This document shows positions 43,501-54,208 of a stretch of 64,000 nucleotides of DNA, one piece after another (positions within the stretch are counted from its first letter, which is position 1; each line of letters begins with the position of its first letter). The notes under the pieces are model-generated. The model did not search any database. It was given only the letters and a program-made list of their open reading frames with translations, and was not told the origin of the DNA. The stretch comes from Asparagopsis taxiformis (lineage: Eukaryota; Rhodophyta; Florideophyceae; Bonnemaisoniales; Bonnemaisoniaceae): the NCBI GenBank assembly GCA_030407315.1, contig JALQPE010000004.1, positions 36,040 to 100,039 of the forward strand, in the 5' to 3' direction. Both the position numbers and the translations under genes were made by a program.

Positions 43501-44830
43501 TTCAATCCTTGACCCATCACTTGGCCGACACAAGTTCATGAAAGTCATGAGATGGGCAATTTTCCTGTCACAGTTCAGCTACAAAATTGAAGATGTGGAT
43601 GGAGAGAATGTTATGCCAGACATCATGACACGCTGGCTTCGAGGATACCGAGGGCACAGAGCAGCTATCAAGCGTGTGGGACACCGTGTGTTCCAACAGG
43701 ACATCGTCCCATCTCCTCTCTCTGAAAATTTCGATTGGCCCGACATACATGAATTGCTCAATGTTCAACAGCAGTACTACGAGAAGAAACCAAAAGAATC
43801 ATCGACTGACGATAATGGACTCGTGGTCATGAACGGGCGTATGTGGGTACCCGAAGATGCTGAAGATCTGCAGTGGAGACTTCTAATCACTGCACATTGT
43901 GGTTCTGCAGGCCATCGTGGCATTGAATCCACGCGTTCAGTTCTTCACGAACAATTCACGTGGCAAGGTCTGTATACAGACACTATGCTATTTGTTTCCA
44001 ACTGCATCCACTGCCTCATGTCCAAAACAGGCCAAAAGATTCCACGCCCGCTCTCACTCACCCTTCACGCAACTAAGCCCAATGAAGTATTACACTTTGA
44101 TTTTCTCTACCTGGGTCAGAGCTATGGCGATATGAAATACGTTCTAGTAATGAAAGACGATTTGTCCTCATATGTTTGGCTAACCTCTTGTGCGTCGGCA
44201 AACAGTGAGATTGTCGCCCGAGAACTAGCACGATGGATACACACATTTACTGCTATGTTCTTTTGGGTCAGCGACCAGGGTTCACACTTTAAAAACCAAC
44301 TTATGGAACTTCTTGCAAAGGAGCATCGCATCCTTCACAACTTCACTGTCGCCTACTCCCCTTGGGTCAATGGTACAGTTGAAAACATCAACAGGCATAT
44401 ACGTGCAGCTTGTACCGCACTACTTACCGAGCTCAAGCTTGCTCCGCAAGACTGGCCGACCACAATCCCGCTCATCACATCAATTTTGAACGAGGTGCCA
44501 CTTGAACGCCTTGGCAGGAGGCCTACAGGAACGTTTCGCACTCCACTTGAAGTTATGACTTCCATCCAACCTCGCCGGAATGTCCTTGTAAGTGGCGTGC
44601 CGAATTCCGAAACCATGAGTATTGAACGCATTCGTGCTGAGCAGCTGGTCCAAGTCGATGCTCTTCACAATTCAATTGACAAGATGCACAAGGAAACAGC
44701 CGAACGGCTCACACTTGCTCGAAAAAAGCAAATCGACGCCCCACAACACGTACAATATCATCACCCCATACTTCTCTGTTGGGGACTTTGTTCTTGTGCG
44801 CCGTGCTCAGGACAAGGGGCACAAACTTAA
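40514..44830 (+). CDS. gypsy-2 gag-pol polyprotein
   Basis: About 1438 residues in one frame. ATG 40514 (MGLQTRRKHY) and ATG 40613 (MDASDENETN) are both possible starts. Helical gag region to about residue 250; CLYPPHAKKGIRHLLQDC, a possible zinc-binding segment, near 290; protease with ADIGADDNL near 363 (DIG instead of DTG/DSG) and LLGRPTLEVLG; RT with FASVDFPSGFWQMPL and the catalytic box AWIDDFALH near 743 (WIDD instead of Y/FxDD); RNase H with YTDASDRFWASV; integrase zinc domain H...H...CIHC near 1128-1165; core HFDFLYL, VSDQGSHF, WVNGTVENINRH (D, D, E). It ends early at 44830 through a frameshift near 44770. Gag fused to pol with no frame change is typical for several chromovirus groups. 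Confidence 0.92.
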   Translation: MGLQTRRKHYHSPRTTPARSRITSEQVNRVYFDMDASDENETNPTSAVTMFTPVTHPVLKSVDPVKVSIFLKERERYELEVSQKQKELPTLTVSPYTASIDRTLLQHMVMLGEFDAIAPDKSAEELTSENIKTFIGSLVKKPQSGYDPQCIKKALRGLLMPMNIADPSARVLHFASCFFERLEQIGYGDFCTDNPEKSTELMCQHLLPQKLRDVMTERIELDKRLKKDVKAFVKMIRKEAIYCQTYSNTKHNDSNISKKGNESGYGAASTNKVTKSIQKKDKLPICLYPPHAKKGIRHLLQDCRACPDHDKPELIAKFKAQKAVRFNQGAKRVSGDPRKELHMESSVTFSATYGQKLHHLLVADIGADDNLTDTALIDRIQKAGGSVHIKNLVRPVVLSLSVGEGRDGNNINILCKQSATLDVEMHVRHGCSLMIRNLKWLVTEQPMTEPLLGRPTLEVLGLNTKEILAAAADRLHGDIDMSTALPAADSGGKIARVLQDGVYHSDKGIDSASADADDDWLDFGEDDPSEKREAIEAMLTRAEKNGISEPGLLELRTLTKEFGDVLRLRLGPGPPAKVEPMKIDVVENARPIRAKQRRYPHEKRLFMNRVVSKLEEYGFIKKTTNAQWIASPLIVPKPPPAYFRLTIDLRGINSATKPMTWPMPNLESETSDMRESRCFASVDFPSGFWQMPLYDQYQHLHAFMTDSAVYKPTRTLQGGCNSAQNFQGKVVPCFSEMSNCLKAWIDDFALHTPSEQELLKALWNFFRICRERNLKVSARKTELYLTELKWCGRIISREGVKYDPRNSSGLQDCASPINAGELCDYVHCLGWMRNGIPDHSRRIAPLRNILEKAFQKLGKRTKRSIKRIPLKSLGWGAEHEVAFRGLQKTLTDQIKLAHRGSNLALCIYTDASDRFWASVVTQCASEELSKPVLEQAHQPLAFLSGEFSGAELGWTTFEKEGFAILQTFTRLDYMLQCESLIRIFTDHRNLLFVFCPSILDPSLGRHKFMKVMRWAIFLSQFSYKIEDVDGENVMPDIMTRWLRGYRGHRAAIKRVGHRVFQQDIVPSPLSENFDWPDIHELLNVQQQYYEKKPKESSTDDNGLVVMNGRMWVPEDAEDLQWRLLITAHCGSAGHRGIESTRSVLHEQFTWQGLYTDTMLFVSNCIHCLMSKTGQKIPRPLSLTLHATKPNEVLHFDFLYLGQSYGDMKYVLVMKDDLSSYVWLTSCASANSEIVARELARWIHTFTAMFFWVSDQGSHFKNQLMELLAKEHRILHNFTVAYSPWVNGTVENINRHIRAACTALLTELKLAPQDWPTTIPLITSILNEVPLERLGRRPTGTFRTPLEVMTSIQPRRNVLVSGVPNSETMSIERIRAEQLVQVDALHNSIDKMHKETAERLTLARKKQIDAPQHVQYHHPILLCWGLCSCAPCSGQGAQT

Positions 44831-45276
44831 CTTCCGTTGGCAGGGTCCTAGACGTATTGTCAAAATACATAGTGATCTTGTCTACGACGTAGCGAAACTC
44901 AACGGCGGCGAAATCGAGAAGGTACACTGCGCACGTCTGCTTTTGTACCGCAATGCTGACCAAAAACAAGCCCGTCTCTGAATCACTACTCGAGCTTGCC
45001 GATCGCACTGAGGCACAGTATGAACTTGTTGACAAAATCATCGGCATTGGCGAAGACCATGATGGTATTTTTCTACATGTTCAGTGGCTCGGACTACCCG
45101 ACGAGATTGACCGAACCTGGGTGCCGCTCACTACCCTTTTTGAAGACATGCCTGATATGGTACAGGACTTCCTTCAAACACACAATCGGAAAAGGACCTG
45201 GTCAAACGCGCCAAACAGAGCATTCAGTTTCTTCTTGAACGTTCTCCATCCTTTCGAACGCTCAGGGGCCGTGTAG
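44770..45276 (+). pseudogene. gypsy-2 integrase tail and chromodomain (frameshifted)
   Basis: The next frame (to 44981) continues integrase: FSVGDFVLVRRAQDKGHKL, FRWQGPRRIVKIHSD, VHCARLLLYR. A further shift near 44970 gives a chromodomain: YELVDKIIGIGEDHDG, FLHVQWLGLPDEIDRTWVPL, EDMPDMVQDFL, ending at 45276 inside the 3' LTR. Two 1-nt breaks separate it from the main frame. Confidence 0.85.
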
Positions 45277-45611
45277 ACTGCAATGCTCCGTGCAGGTACC
45301 GATAGACTGCAGTTCTCTATGCGGGGACTTGTTGCAGGGACTGGCAGTGATAGGTACCGTTTGCGGTTTGATTCAATAGCGTAATTCTATCAGCCTGTGC
45401 GTGGCACCCACGCCAGGCTCCACATCATTCCTGTGTCACCCACGCCGGGTTTCTCCGCATCCCTCCAGTGTCACCCACGCCGGGTTTCTCAACCTACTTT
45501 CCTTCTGGGACTAGGATTTTTACATAAAAGGCTCACAAGCCTGGCCGTCCTTCCACCCCGGAGGACTGAGTCAAAATTTTCCCCACAGCCGCAGTCTACC
45601 TGTAGTCTACA
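45272..45611 (+). repeat. gypsy-2 3' LTR
   Basis: 340 bp. It begins TGTAGACTGCA and carries 29 bp absent from the 5' copy directly after the first 11 bases, followed by a second, mutated start (GATAGACTGCAG). It ends TAGTCTACA and is followed by ATAC. Confidence 0.9.
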
Positions 45612-46092
45612 ATACAAAACACGCTTCAGTCCACTCATCGCACTGCTAAGCACACCAGGTCCTGCACGGGCCCAAGGAACCCAGCCATGCTTTTCAATGC
45701 TCCAGAGGAGCCTCTTCACAATAGGCGACTCACTTTCCAATGCAGTCAAGCGTCCTTCCAATTGAAACGTGCACTGCTCTGGGTTCTCGATACAGTATGG
45801 CGAAACGGACAGTACCATTGTCTCGGCAATGACGTCGAGATCAGAAGCAAAACTTTCTACCTACACTATCTGTTGCTCCAGGTTTTGACTCAACATCTTA
45901 AGCCGACTTGAATTCAAGACGGAGACGATCTTCTGAAACGGAATGCGATCTTGGTTGTCGTTCATCATTTGAATCCATCAGTAATCGGTAAGTAACTGTA
46001 ATGCATCAGTTTCACGCTCGGCACCAACCACGTGTCGTACTCCGTTGTCGGCAAAATGGTTGTCTTGCAGGATTCGACCCCACCATTCTGCT
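45612..46092 (-). pseudogene. STAND-WD40 relic A, helical linker part
   Basis: Minus strand, upstream continuation of 39202-40156. From 46092: EWWGRILQDNHFADNGVRHV, LQLLTDY[TGA]WIQMMNDNQDRIPFQ, a TAG at 45861-45863, then CTFQLEGRLTALES, VKRLLWSIEKHG and PWARAGPGVLSS. This GRL...PW.R.L motif is the junction between the helical arm and WD40 domain known from NACHT/NB-ARC-WD40 STAND proteins. The nucleotide-binding domain is not present upstream. Relic B (47540-48560) aligns over the whole segment. Confidence 0.75.
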
Positions 46093-47539
46093 GCAGAATA
46101 TGCTTTTTATTTAGCAGTGCTTGTATAATCTGACATGGTGGAAGAATGAAAATATCCATCAAGCAACACTTCATGCCTCATTCCTATTCCCTCCTCGCAT
46201 CGAGCCACGGCCGCACTGAGGTCATGCACAAAATCATACAACTTTATTCCGACAATGCTCTCCTTCTTGAGCGCTTGAGCCATGCCAACAACATTACAAA
46301 ACGCGTGTTATGTCACGGATGTGATAGTGTACTCATTATACGGGTAAAGTATCCAATTTTATACCAATTCTAAGATTTATTCTGTTTCCAAAAAAAATAA
46401 TTCTGTTCAGCTCGAAAGTAGAGTTTTTTTATCAAAGTGACACAGTAAATCATAGCTCGTTCGAGAGGTTATCGAGTGTAGATGCTGATCGAACTCAAGA
46501 AGAAGCTTCCAAGTGCTCTGAGAGTACTATTTTTTTGTTTTTCTTCAATCCGTTCTGTAACGGTAATTTTCAGCTTCGACGATAGCACCTGCCGGTACCT
46601 TCTCGAGCGCTGTAACGCAGACGCAGTCATTCAGCGACACCCTATCAAATACCACTGCGTCTTAGCACACGCAGCGTCATGGCACAAAAAATGCACCGCG
46701 TCCGTTCGCTCGTCATTCGCGCTCGGCTAAGATCATGACCGCGTCTGCCGCGATCTCGCGCCTCAACTGAATGTTTCACAGTTGCGCCCTTGCGCTTCTC
46801 AGCCCTCACCTTCCCTTCACATGATGTTCCGCGGCGCGCCTGCGCCCACCTCGAATCTGCGGACGTGTACTCGGGCTGGCGCGTGTGAAACTTGATAAAC
46901 CCTGCATGCACTACCCCCACTGCCGCGTACGTCCACGCACGATATTCACGACAATTTCTGGACACAGCACGCTGTCAATTCCTTCACACCTGGGTTGCCA
47001 TCCGTTTTTCTGCATAGCGGTACTATCGCAGGTTCTTTGTCGCGGATTGGTGTGTTGCACAATATGTGATGATGGCGCTATTTTCGTCTCATGTGTGAGA
47101 TGTCTGGAAATTGCATCCAAGTTGGTGTAACTGGCCACACGCGCTTTCTGTGTATTACGCCTCTACCATGAATAGCGACCCCAAAGCATTGATGTCAAGA
47201 TTGACCGCTTCTTTCCGGTCCATCTTCGCAGTGTTGCATACTTTTCTCTCTGATATTATGTTTACGCGCACCTCGGCGTATGTGTGGAGCGCGGTGTTTA
47301 TGTTTTGCGGAGAAAGGCGAAGGCAATCATTGCAATTCCTAGGCGAGCGTCATACAACACTCATGTGCTAGCGTTCAATTTTCCTATTCCATGCTTCAAA
47401 CTACATTAGACGCTCTTGTTCTGTTCAAACATTTCTTTACCGATTCAATGAACTACTATCTACCGTGCCCTCACTCTTGCGTATGCAACCAATCTTCGTG
47501 CCCCACCATGAAGCTTCCAGTGTCCCCGAAACTGCACGT
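46093..47539. other. intergenic between STAND relics, no supported gene
   Basis: No NACHT/NB-ARC motifs (no Walker A) found upstream of relic A and no other gene. A minus-strand frame of about 100 codons at 46645-46965 has no motif. Confidence 0.5.
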
Positions 47540-48560
47540 GTTTCATATGCGATATGTCCCATCACTTGATGTAGACACAACAACATCCTCACTCCTTGTA
47601 GCTGTTAGCAAAACCACAAATTTCGTTTGCGTATTGATGGTTCGCATCATGCTTACGCTTTCCATGTCTATCCCTATCAGTCGCCCATGATTCGTTCCAA
47701 GAAGTATTCTCCCCAGCAATGGTAATACTTGCATGCAGTATATAGTCTTCCAATCCTTCAGCATGTGCAGACCGCCATTTCTCGTGCTCCTTCCATACTA
47801 TCACTCCCACATGCATCAAAGGAATAAATTAGTCCAGACGAACGGTCTATATATACATCCTCTACGTCTTCATCTTCGTGTCCGACAAGCGACACAGTCG
47901 ATCCATCAAAACTATTCAACACCCACAACTTCCCATCCCTCGCTCCCACAACCACTTCCTCCCCTCTTGCTCCAACAGACATGCATCGTCCATTACCTTC
48001 CAGCTCCAGTACGCGTCGTTACGAACTTCTACCTCTTGTCAATGATCTAGGACCAGCACGCGCCCACACCCGACGCCCATATCGCTCGATACTACAGACT
48101 AGTCGCTCCGCCACACCGCTCTCACTTGCTCTATCACGGAGCCGTCCATACAATTGGAACGTGCATTCATGGCGATTCTTCTTGCAGTGCGGTACCATGC
48201 ACAGCCTCATAGTCCTCACTACAACGTTGATATCGCTCACAATTCTTTTGCCCGTTTCTATCATTTCCAGTTTCTCCAAGTACGTCTGCAGCTGCTGTAG
48301 TTCGACAATGACCTTCTGGAATGGTGGACGGTCCTCGTCATCGTTCATTCTCTCTATCTACCGGTAATCGGTCAACAGTCCCAGTACCTCAGTGACGCGT
48401 CCAGCACTGAGCAGGTGGCGTACAACATTGTCAGTCATATACTTGTCATTGTTATCTAGGTCCCACCACCCGTCTCCCGTAGTGCTCTCACAGGCGCTTC
48501 CGTCTCTATTCGCTGACAGCACCATAGGTCATTTGATCTCATCTGAAGCCTCTTGTCCGA
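47540..48560 (-). pseudogene. STAND-WD40 relic B
   Basis: Minus strand paralogue of relic A. From about 48560: GWWDLDNNDKYMTDNVVRHLLSA, GLLTDYR[TAG]IERMNDDEDRPPFQK (TAG at 48358-48360, Trp in the family), CTFQLYGRLRDRASESG, VCSIERYGRR, VWARAGPRSLT. After a break near 48010 come WD-like blades: RGEEVVVGARDGKLWVLNSFDG, RILLGTNHGRLIGIDMES, EDVVVSTSSDGTYRI, in shifting frames to about 47540. No nucleotide-binding domain is present. Two tandem relics in one orientation suggest an old local duplication of an immune-type STAND family. Confidence 0.7.
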
Positions 48561-49334
48561 TAGAAATTAGGACCATGGAGGAAGTCGTTCGAAGCCGCGA
48601 ATGTTAGCCCGAGATGAGGTCTTATTTATCGGGGAAGAGCAAACGTTTCGTTTGAAACGCGAACTAAAGTACAGGTCGTTTTAAAATGATCAAATACGTC
48701 TCGAATTTCTAGAAAAATCACAAGTAACATTATTTTTCATTATGGCAGCAGAAAACAATTTAACCAAAAAATAGTCCGTCTTTCGGAAACTCAAGTCTCT
48801 GTGTAGATTACGTCAATCTCGTGAGAAACGTCTTCAGATCATGGATTTTCTCTTGCTAGCCACCAATCTCAATTCATAAGCGGTGACACATGCGTTTGTT
48901 GTCTAGCTTGCAACCTGTGATAGAGAAGAGGAGGTGTGCCAGAAGTGCAGTCAGTCACTTCATCGCTGCGATTGGCTACCACCAGTGAGTGGCGTGATGT
49001 TGACCGATATATTCAGCGGTGCGCTGGCTTCTCATTGCCTACGTGTCGTATGCTGTGCATGGTACACTCAACTCGACTGTCGCCACTTGCGAAAACGAAA
49101 TTAACCGCGCGCCCAAAACTGTATGTGGAAAACCCGTCTGTGAAAGCGTCCTACGATCCGCGTATAAATAGATATCACTGTTGAAGTACATCTCCAAAAC
49201 GGATTATACTGCGCTACTACGCATGGTAAACTCACCCCCATGTCACCTATCTTCAAGCTGTGTTAGCCGTATTCCAAATACAACCCCAATTGTTCACATC
49301 ACTTTATATCATTATCAAACTCCTGCTCTTCCCC
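48561..49334. other. intergenic, no supported gene
   Basis: Between STAND relic B and the 3' end of the receptor-like gene. An 82-codon plus-strand frame at 48936-49184 has no features. Nothing else seen. Confidence 0.5.
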
Positions 49335-50263
49335 TTATTTACGCATCATAGCAACAGAAAAGTCCGATTCACTATTGTCGCTGCAATCAACGTCGTCTTT
49401 TCCACCTAGACCTTCCTCGATATCACTGCTTTTCTGATCGCCATCAAACTTTCTGATTCCATGAGGGTCGCAAACCATGATGAGCATCAATGCACCACAG
49501 GCACCGAATGCCATGAGGAAAAATATCTTCAGCCAATCTACTGTGAGTGAAATTGACCTGTGAGAAGTGCAAGGATCAGAGTGCACCTGAAAATATTTGT
49601 CCAGAGATTCCAGTTTGCCTTCGGCCCGCAAGTTAAGTGTTGCTCTGGTGAACACACTCGTCAAATTGGAACCATACGGTAACAGAAATGAGACATCTCC
49701 GGCAAAAAAACGGCTCTCCTGTTGTCTTCACTTTTCCACAGAACTTTCCGTTTGCAGCATCTTCAGTTGTCGCACCAGAGGCCATAAAAAACCTACACGT
49801 TTTGTTTGCTCCCATTTCATGTCCAATTTCGTAACTGTCCACGAGTATGGGTTGTGGTGCGTTCTCTTTCCGGTGTCAACGCCTATATCAAACAAGATTT
49901 CATTGCGGAGAAATGTCAGTCAGCTTGTTGATTCCCTAGGATTGCTGGATAGGAGACTATTTCGATTGGATACTCACGTCGTCGCAATGGCACTGTTCCA
50001 TAGATTTTCTGTTGCTCCACCTTTGGGTACGCAAATATCAGATGCAATGAGATTGCACTGTTGAATATCATTCAACGAACGAAAATCCGTTGCAAGTTCT
50101 TCTTGCACGAGTGACGCCCTTTCCAGTACAACCAAGCAGTCATCAGTTTGGTCAGCGCACGGTTCCCTCTTTCGCTTCCTCATCAATGTAATGGAACAGA
50201 ACAGGCTACATACGTCATCACTGCCTCATATGACAGTACCAAGAATAGTCCGCAAAGCAGCAG

Positions 50264-50267
50264 AATA
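50264..50267. other. gypsy-3 target-site duplication, left copy (AATA)
   Basis: AATA directly before the element, repeated at 55928-55931 directly after it. Removing one copy and the element restores an open frame across the receptor M3 segment. Confidence 0.82.
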
Positions 50268-50668
50268 TATAGCTGGAACAGCCTTAGCCGTGTTCCTTTA
50301 ATCCGTCTGTTAGGGCTCCTGAGCCCGCTTAGCTTCTATTCTCCTACTACCATCGCTACCTTGGTGTATTTATACCCCGAACATCTTCTACTACTGCCGC
50401 GAGGTGCTTGTGATGACAAGCAGTGTGCTGTACTGATTCCGGGATCGTTTCAGCTGCTGTAATAGTCATTCAGCATAGACGCATGCTGAATGGTACCGAA
50501 CTCCAGTGTATATTGAATAGGCCATTATTCTCCCGTTAATTAACGACATTGAATAATGTTATTAATTGGAGATCCATATATCGTAATCCGGCACTGAAAA
50601 CAACTTACCCCAATCATTCAATGCTATTTGCAATTCTGTTGGACCAGGTTTCGCGGGTCTACGCTACA
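50268..50668 (-). repeat. gypsy-3 3' LTR
   Basis: Left copy, 401 bp. On the minus strand it begins TGTAGCGTAGACC where the 5' copy has TGTAGACC, a 5-bp insertion. TATAAATA (minus) at 50367-50374. A purine tract (GAAAGAGAGGAG, minus) directly precedes it. Confidence 0.9.
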
Positions 50669-51606
50669 CTCCTCTCTTTCAGTGCGAGCTACTCCCGCGA
50701 GAGAACTCAATGCTCTCTGCACTTTTCCTTTGTCTGGATAGCTTTCCAGAAACTTGCGCAGCATATCAGGTATGTCCTCTTCCATATTATAAATTGGCTC
50801 CCACGTCGGCTCTTCATGACTAAACCCTTTCATGATACTTGCACTTCGTAGCATTTCTTGCCGCGATTATAACGCAAATCCAGAAGTCTGGACACAGTAT
50901 TATAATGCCGATCATTGTGGTCTATAGTATCCAGTAGTTCTTGTGTAACATTGAGCTGTGAGTCTGCATAGAATTTCAACCTGTTCGCGTGTACCAATGA
51001 AACCTTTCCATTGATTAAATCCTCACACTCATATACCCATTCCGACTCCTCCCGCAAACTCGCTGGGGTCCCAACCACTGCATCTGCAACTTATGCCCAT
51101 CCTTATTCAGTCGCTTCGCTACCAAAACAAAGTCGCCAACATCAAAGTTGGTTTCATGTACAAACGTTTTTGCATTATGCCTTTTTACATCTGCACACCT
51201 TTGCTTCGTTTTTCGCTCTGTAACATCGCGATGTATGGCCCTCCAATGACTTGTGTAGTCCTTCAATCTTGATTGATTGTAGTAGCTTCACCTCTGCAAT
51301 TGCCCTTGGCTTTGCAACAGCAGGCGGTAAGAGGAACTTTAAAGGACTGTCTGGCTCTCTTCCTGTAAACACAGTTATCGGAGCTCGATTTCCCAAGCTT
51401 GCAACTACAGAGTTGTTGAGCACCGATTGCACAATGTGCAGAACATGCGGCCACTCTGTTTCCTTCAGCCTGAACTCGGATAGGAGCGCTCTGCAACACC
51501 TCAGGACTTCTCTGCATACTCGTTCAACAGTTCCATTAGCATGAGGAGTATTAGGTGTGGTAAAGTGGTGTTGACAATGCATAGCTCGATTAATATAATC
51601 AACCAA
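50669..51606 (-). pseudogene. gypsy-3 integrase C-terminal half and chromodomain
   Basis: Integrase core end HFTTPNTPHANGTVERVCREVLR (51606 down), then KTFVHETNFDVGDFVLVAKRLNKDGHKLQ and LINGKVSLVHANRLKFY in shifted frames, and a chromodomain split over two frames: YNTVSRLLDLRYNRGKKCYEVQV then KGFSHEEPTWEPIYNM, EDIPDMLRKFL. Equivalent to the tail of gypsy-2. Confidence 0.85.
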
Positions 51607-52779
51607 CTTATTTTTGAAGTGTGATCCTCGATCACTTACCCATATTCGCGGCGTCCCAAGAGCAGCGAAACCATTTCAGCAATGCAATTGACGCAGAAAA
51701 TGCATCAGCTTCCCTTGATGCTTGTAACCATGTATAGTTCGACAAATCATCCTTGATGATCATGACGTATTGGTCCTTTGTGTCACTCGCACCCATATAT
51801 AAGAAGTCAAAATGTATTCCTCGTTGACCTTGGTTGCATGTATAGCATGTCCTCTTGGGCGCTCATTCTTTGGCTTCCTGAGTGTTGCCAGAGTGCAGAC
51901 ACGATTTGCAGAAATGCCTGACGTCTGCTCGCAAAGACGGCCAATAGAAACAACTCTTGATTGATTCATACGTGCTATCGAATCCACGATGCCCCGCCTT
52001 CCCGCAATGACCAACCACACAACTCGTAATTGCATGTGCGTATCATTAGAAGGTATGAATATTGCACCAGAATTAGTCTTCAGAAGTCCATCCTGTATGC
52101 TCAAGACGTTTGTCAGCTTCTCTGCATCATCAACAGCGGCTTGCGAAGCTAAAAAGTCTTCCTTATTCGGCCATGTAAAGTCGGGATCATACTCTGGAGA
52201 AAGGGGAGCACGACACAAGGATGCTACTCGCATATGCTCTTGCTCAGCGTCCTTGTTTCTAAGTTCTGTTGCACCCCAGCGTGATAGTAAGTCGGCCCAA
52301 CAGTTCTGCTCGCCTGATATATGTATGATAGTATATTGATACTGTGCGAGTATCATACCCCATCTCTGTACTTTGGAGAAACTGGCCCTGTTTAGCCTCG
52401 TGGCTGCTGTCTCTGGATTGAACATAAAGATCAAATTGCTGTGATCTGTAAATATATGAAACCCTTCAGGTCTCAATAATAGATAGTCCAACCTCTGTAC
52501 ACTGTATATGATAGCTGCTGCTTCCTTTTCAGGAGTTGACCACCTTGAACTTGCGCCGTGAAATGATCCAGATAAGAATGCCAACGGTTGATGTTTCTGT
52601 TCCGCAAACGGTAAATCAATGTCATTGGGTGGAACTTGCGTCAGGATTCCTGACCAGTGTTTGTCACTGGCATCAGTGAATAAACATATCAGTTTTGATG
52701 CAGAGGGTGCGCCAACACAACAGACTTTGCCAAAGCTTGCTTCACATTTTCGAAAGCCTCTCTGTGAGTATGATTCCAT
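51607..52779 (-). pseudogene. gypsy-3 RNase H and integrase N-terminal half
   Basis: RNase H: LICLFTDASDKHWSGIL, PLAFLSGSFHGASSRWSTPEKEAAAI, IFTDHSNLIFMF, NCWADLLSRW. The following integrase zinc region is degraded (GRRGIVDSIARM, with the CxxC obscured), and core sequence VNEEYILTSYIWVR shows the start of the catalytic domain before the frame is lost near 51760. Confidence 0.82.
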
Positions 52780-54208
52780 CCATTAGCATCTAAGGCGTAC
52801 TTTGTTAGTCTGCGCTTCTTCCTTGTACCTGCAATCTTATAAATTTCCTCCATAAGCACAGCCAGTGGTTCAATTACAGTTGTGAACTGTGGTATTCCAG
52901 GCGCATCCATCCGGCTGCACAAATGAACTGTTGCAGCTGATCACATGTCTTTGGATATGGCATGCGTAGTAACGCTTCCATCCTTGATGGATCCATCTTA
53001 ACACCGTTGATACTGATAATTCGTCCACACCAGCGTACTTTTGTCATGAATAGATGACACTTTGCGGCATGCAACTTCAGATTGAATTGCTTACACAAAG
53101 CAAAAAATCGTTCCATGACATCCAACAGCTCACTTGCTGTTGTGGCATGAAGCAGTATATCGTCCAACCAAGAAGCAGATTCTCCATGATTGGTTCGCAA
53201 ATGTGTTGCACAGAGCTTTGACAATAGGCTACAGCATTGCGCTGTCCATGCATGACCCGAGTGGGTGTGTAAACTCCATCCGGAGTGATAAAGCTCTGGC
53301 ATTCTTGTGCGTCTTCCGCCAAAGGCAACTGCCAATAACCCTGGCACAAGTCAATAGTCGCGAAGCACCTTCTATCGGCCAGTCTGGCCAAACGCTCTCA
53401 ACGTTTGGCATAGGCCATGCGTATGGAATGGTTACTTTGTTGACTGGCCGCAAGTCTGTAGTGAACCGAAACATTTCTGGGCCCTTCTTGGGTACCAGAA
53501 GAGGAGCGCATGCCCATGCACTTTGTTATTCTTCCGAACCAAACCAAGTTGCTCCAGTTGAGACACCTTTTTGGTCAAAAAATCATGCTGTTGCTGCGTG
53601 TAGCGACGTAGCCTTACTCGTACCGGGACTGCATTCGGCTGCAGCCTGATCTGCATCGGCTCGATGCTTACGGGTGGGTCAGATCCCAATCGCAGTCGGA
53701 ATATATCAGCATGATGTGTTAGTATATGCTGCATACGTGGCCCCAAATTTACGGGCAATCCCGCTTCCATAGCCTCGTCATACATCCGCTTTAAATGTAC
53801 ATTGACACCATTAGGGTTATGCAGTCCAACATCCATTGCCTTATCAATGTCAAGGTCGTGGCAAGTTGCAGCATACTGATCTGTTGACGCATATGCATCA
53901 ATTCGCTCTATGATAGAACCTTTCTTCTCCGTATGTTCGTCCAAGTATATCGCAGTCCCACTCGACTCTGCCGTCACAAGCTGTGACAAAGATCCAGCAG
54001 GCTCGATTTCATTTTCTTGCAAGCCACTTTCTGGTTCAAAAGAGATACCCGTCATATCTACGTCATTGTATTTCGCACGTACACGCAAGAGGTGTTGATC
54101 TAGATCAAATCCAAGTGTCTGCAATACTGGTCGCGATAACAGCACCTCATCCATAGGCTCCTTGAACACTAAGTATTCAACATTGCGCAACCTGAATGGG
54201 CCTTCCAA
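52780..54208 (-). pseudogene. gypsy-3 reverse transcriptase
   Basis: From 54208: LLSRPVLQTLGFDL (protease end), a long acidic linker, DIFRLRLGSDPPVSIEPM, QQHDFLTKKVSQLEQLGLVRK, RFTTDLRPVNKVTIPYAWPMPN, CFATIDLCQGYWQLPLAED, then after a shift the catalytic SWLDDILLHA (53150-53171) and WCGRIISINGVKMDPSRM. The WLDD box replaces Y/FxDD, as WIDD does in gypsy-2. Frames change near 53430, 53250 and 52900. Confidence 0.85.

Larger units (their letters stand above)
40157..45611 (+). mobile_element. gypsy-2: Ty3/gypsy chromovirus, nearly intact
   Basis: 5455 bp with LTRs starting TGTAGACTGC and ending GCAGTCTACA (5' copy), a perfect terminal inverted repeat, and a 4-bp target duplication ATAC. One long gag-pol frame (40514-44830) plus a short frameshifted tail with a chromodomain. 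It sits inside STAND-WD40 relic A, between the linker and the WD40 repeats, in opposite orientation to the gene. A polypurine tract CAGGGGCC lies just before the 3' LTR. No tRNA-type primer site is evident; see findings. Confidence 0.93.

Noticed and set aside
46645..46965. 106-codon minus-strand frame between the STAND relics
   Set aside because: No similarity to the helical or nucleotide-binding parts of STAND proteins and no other motif.
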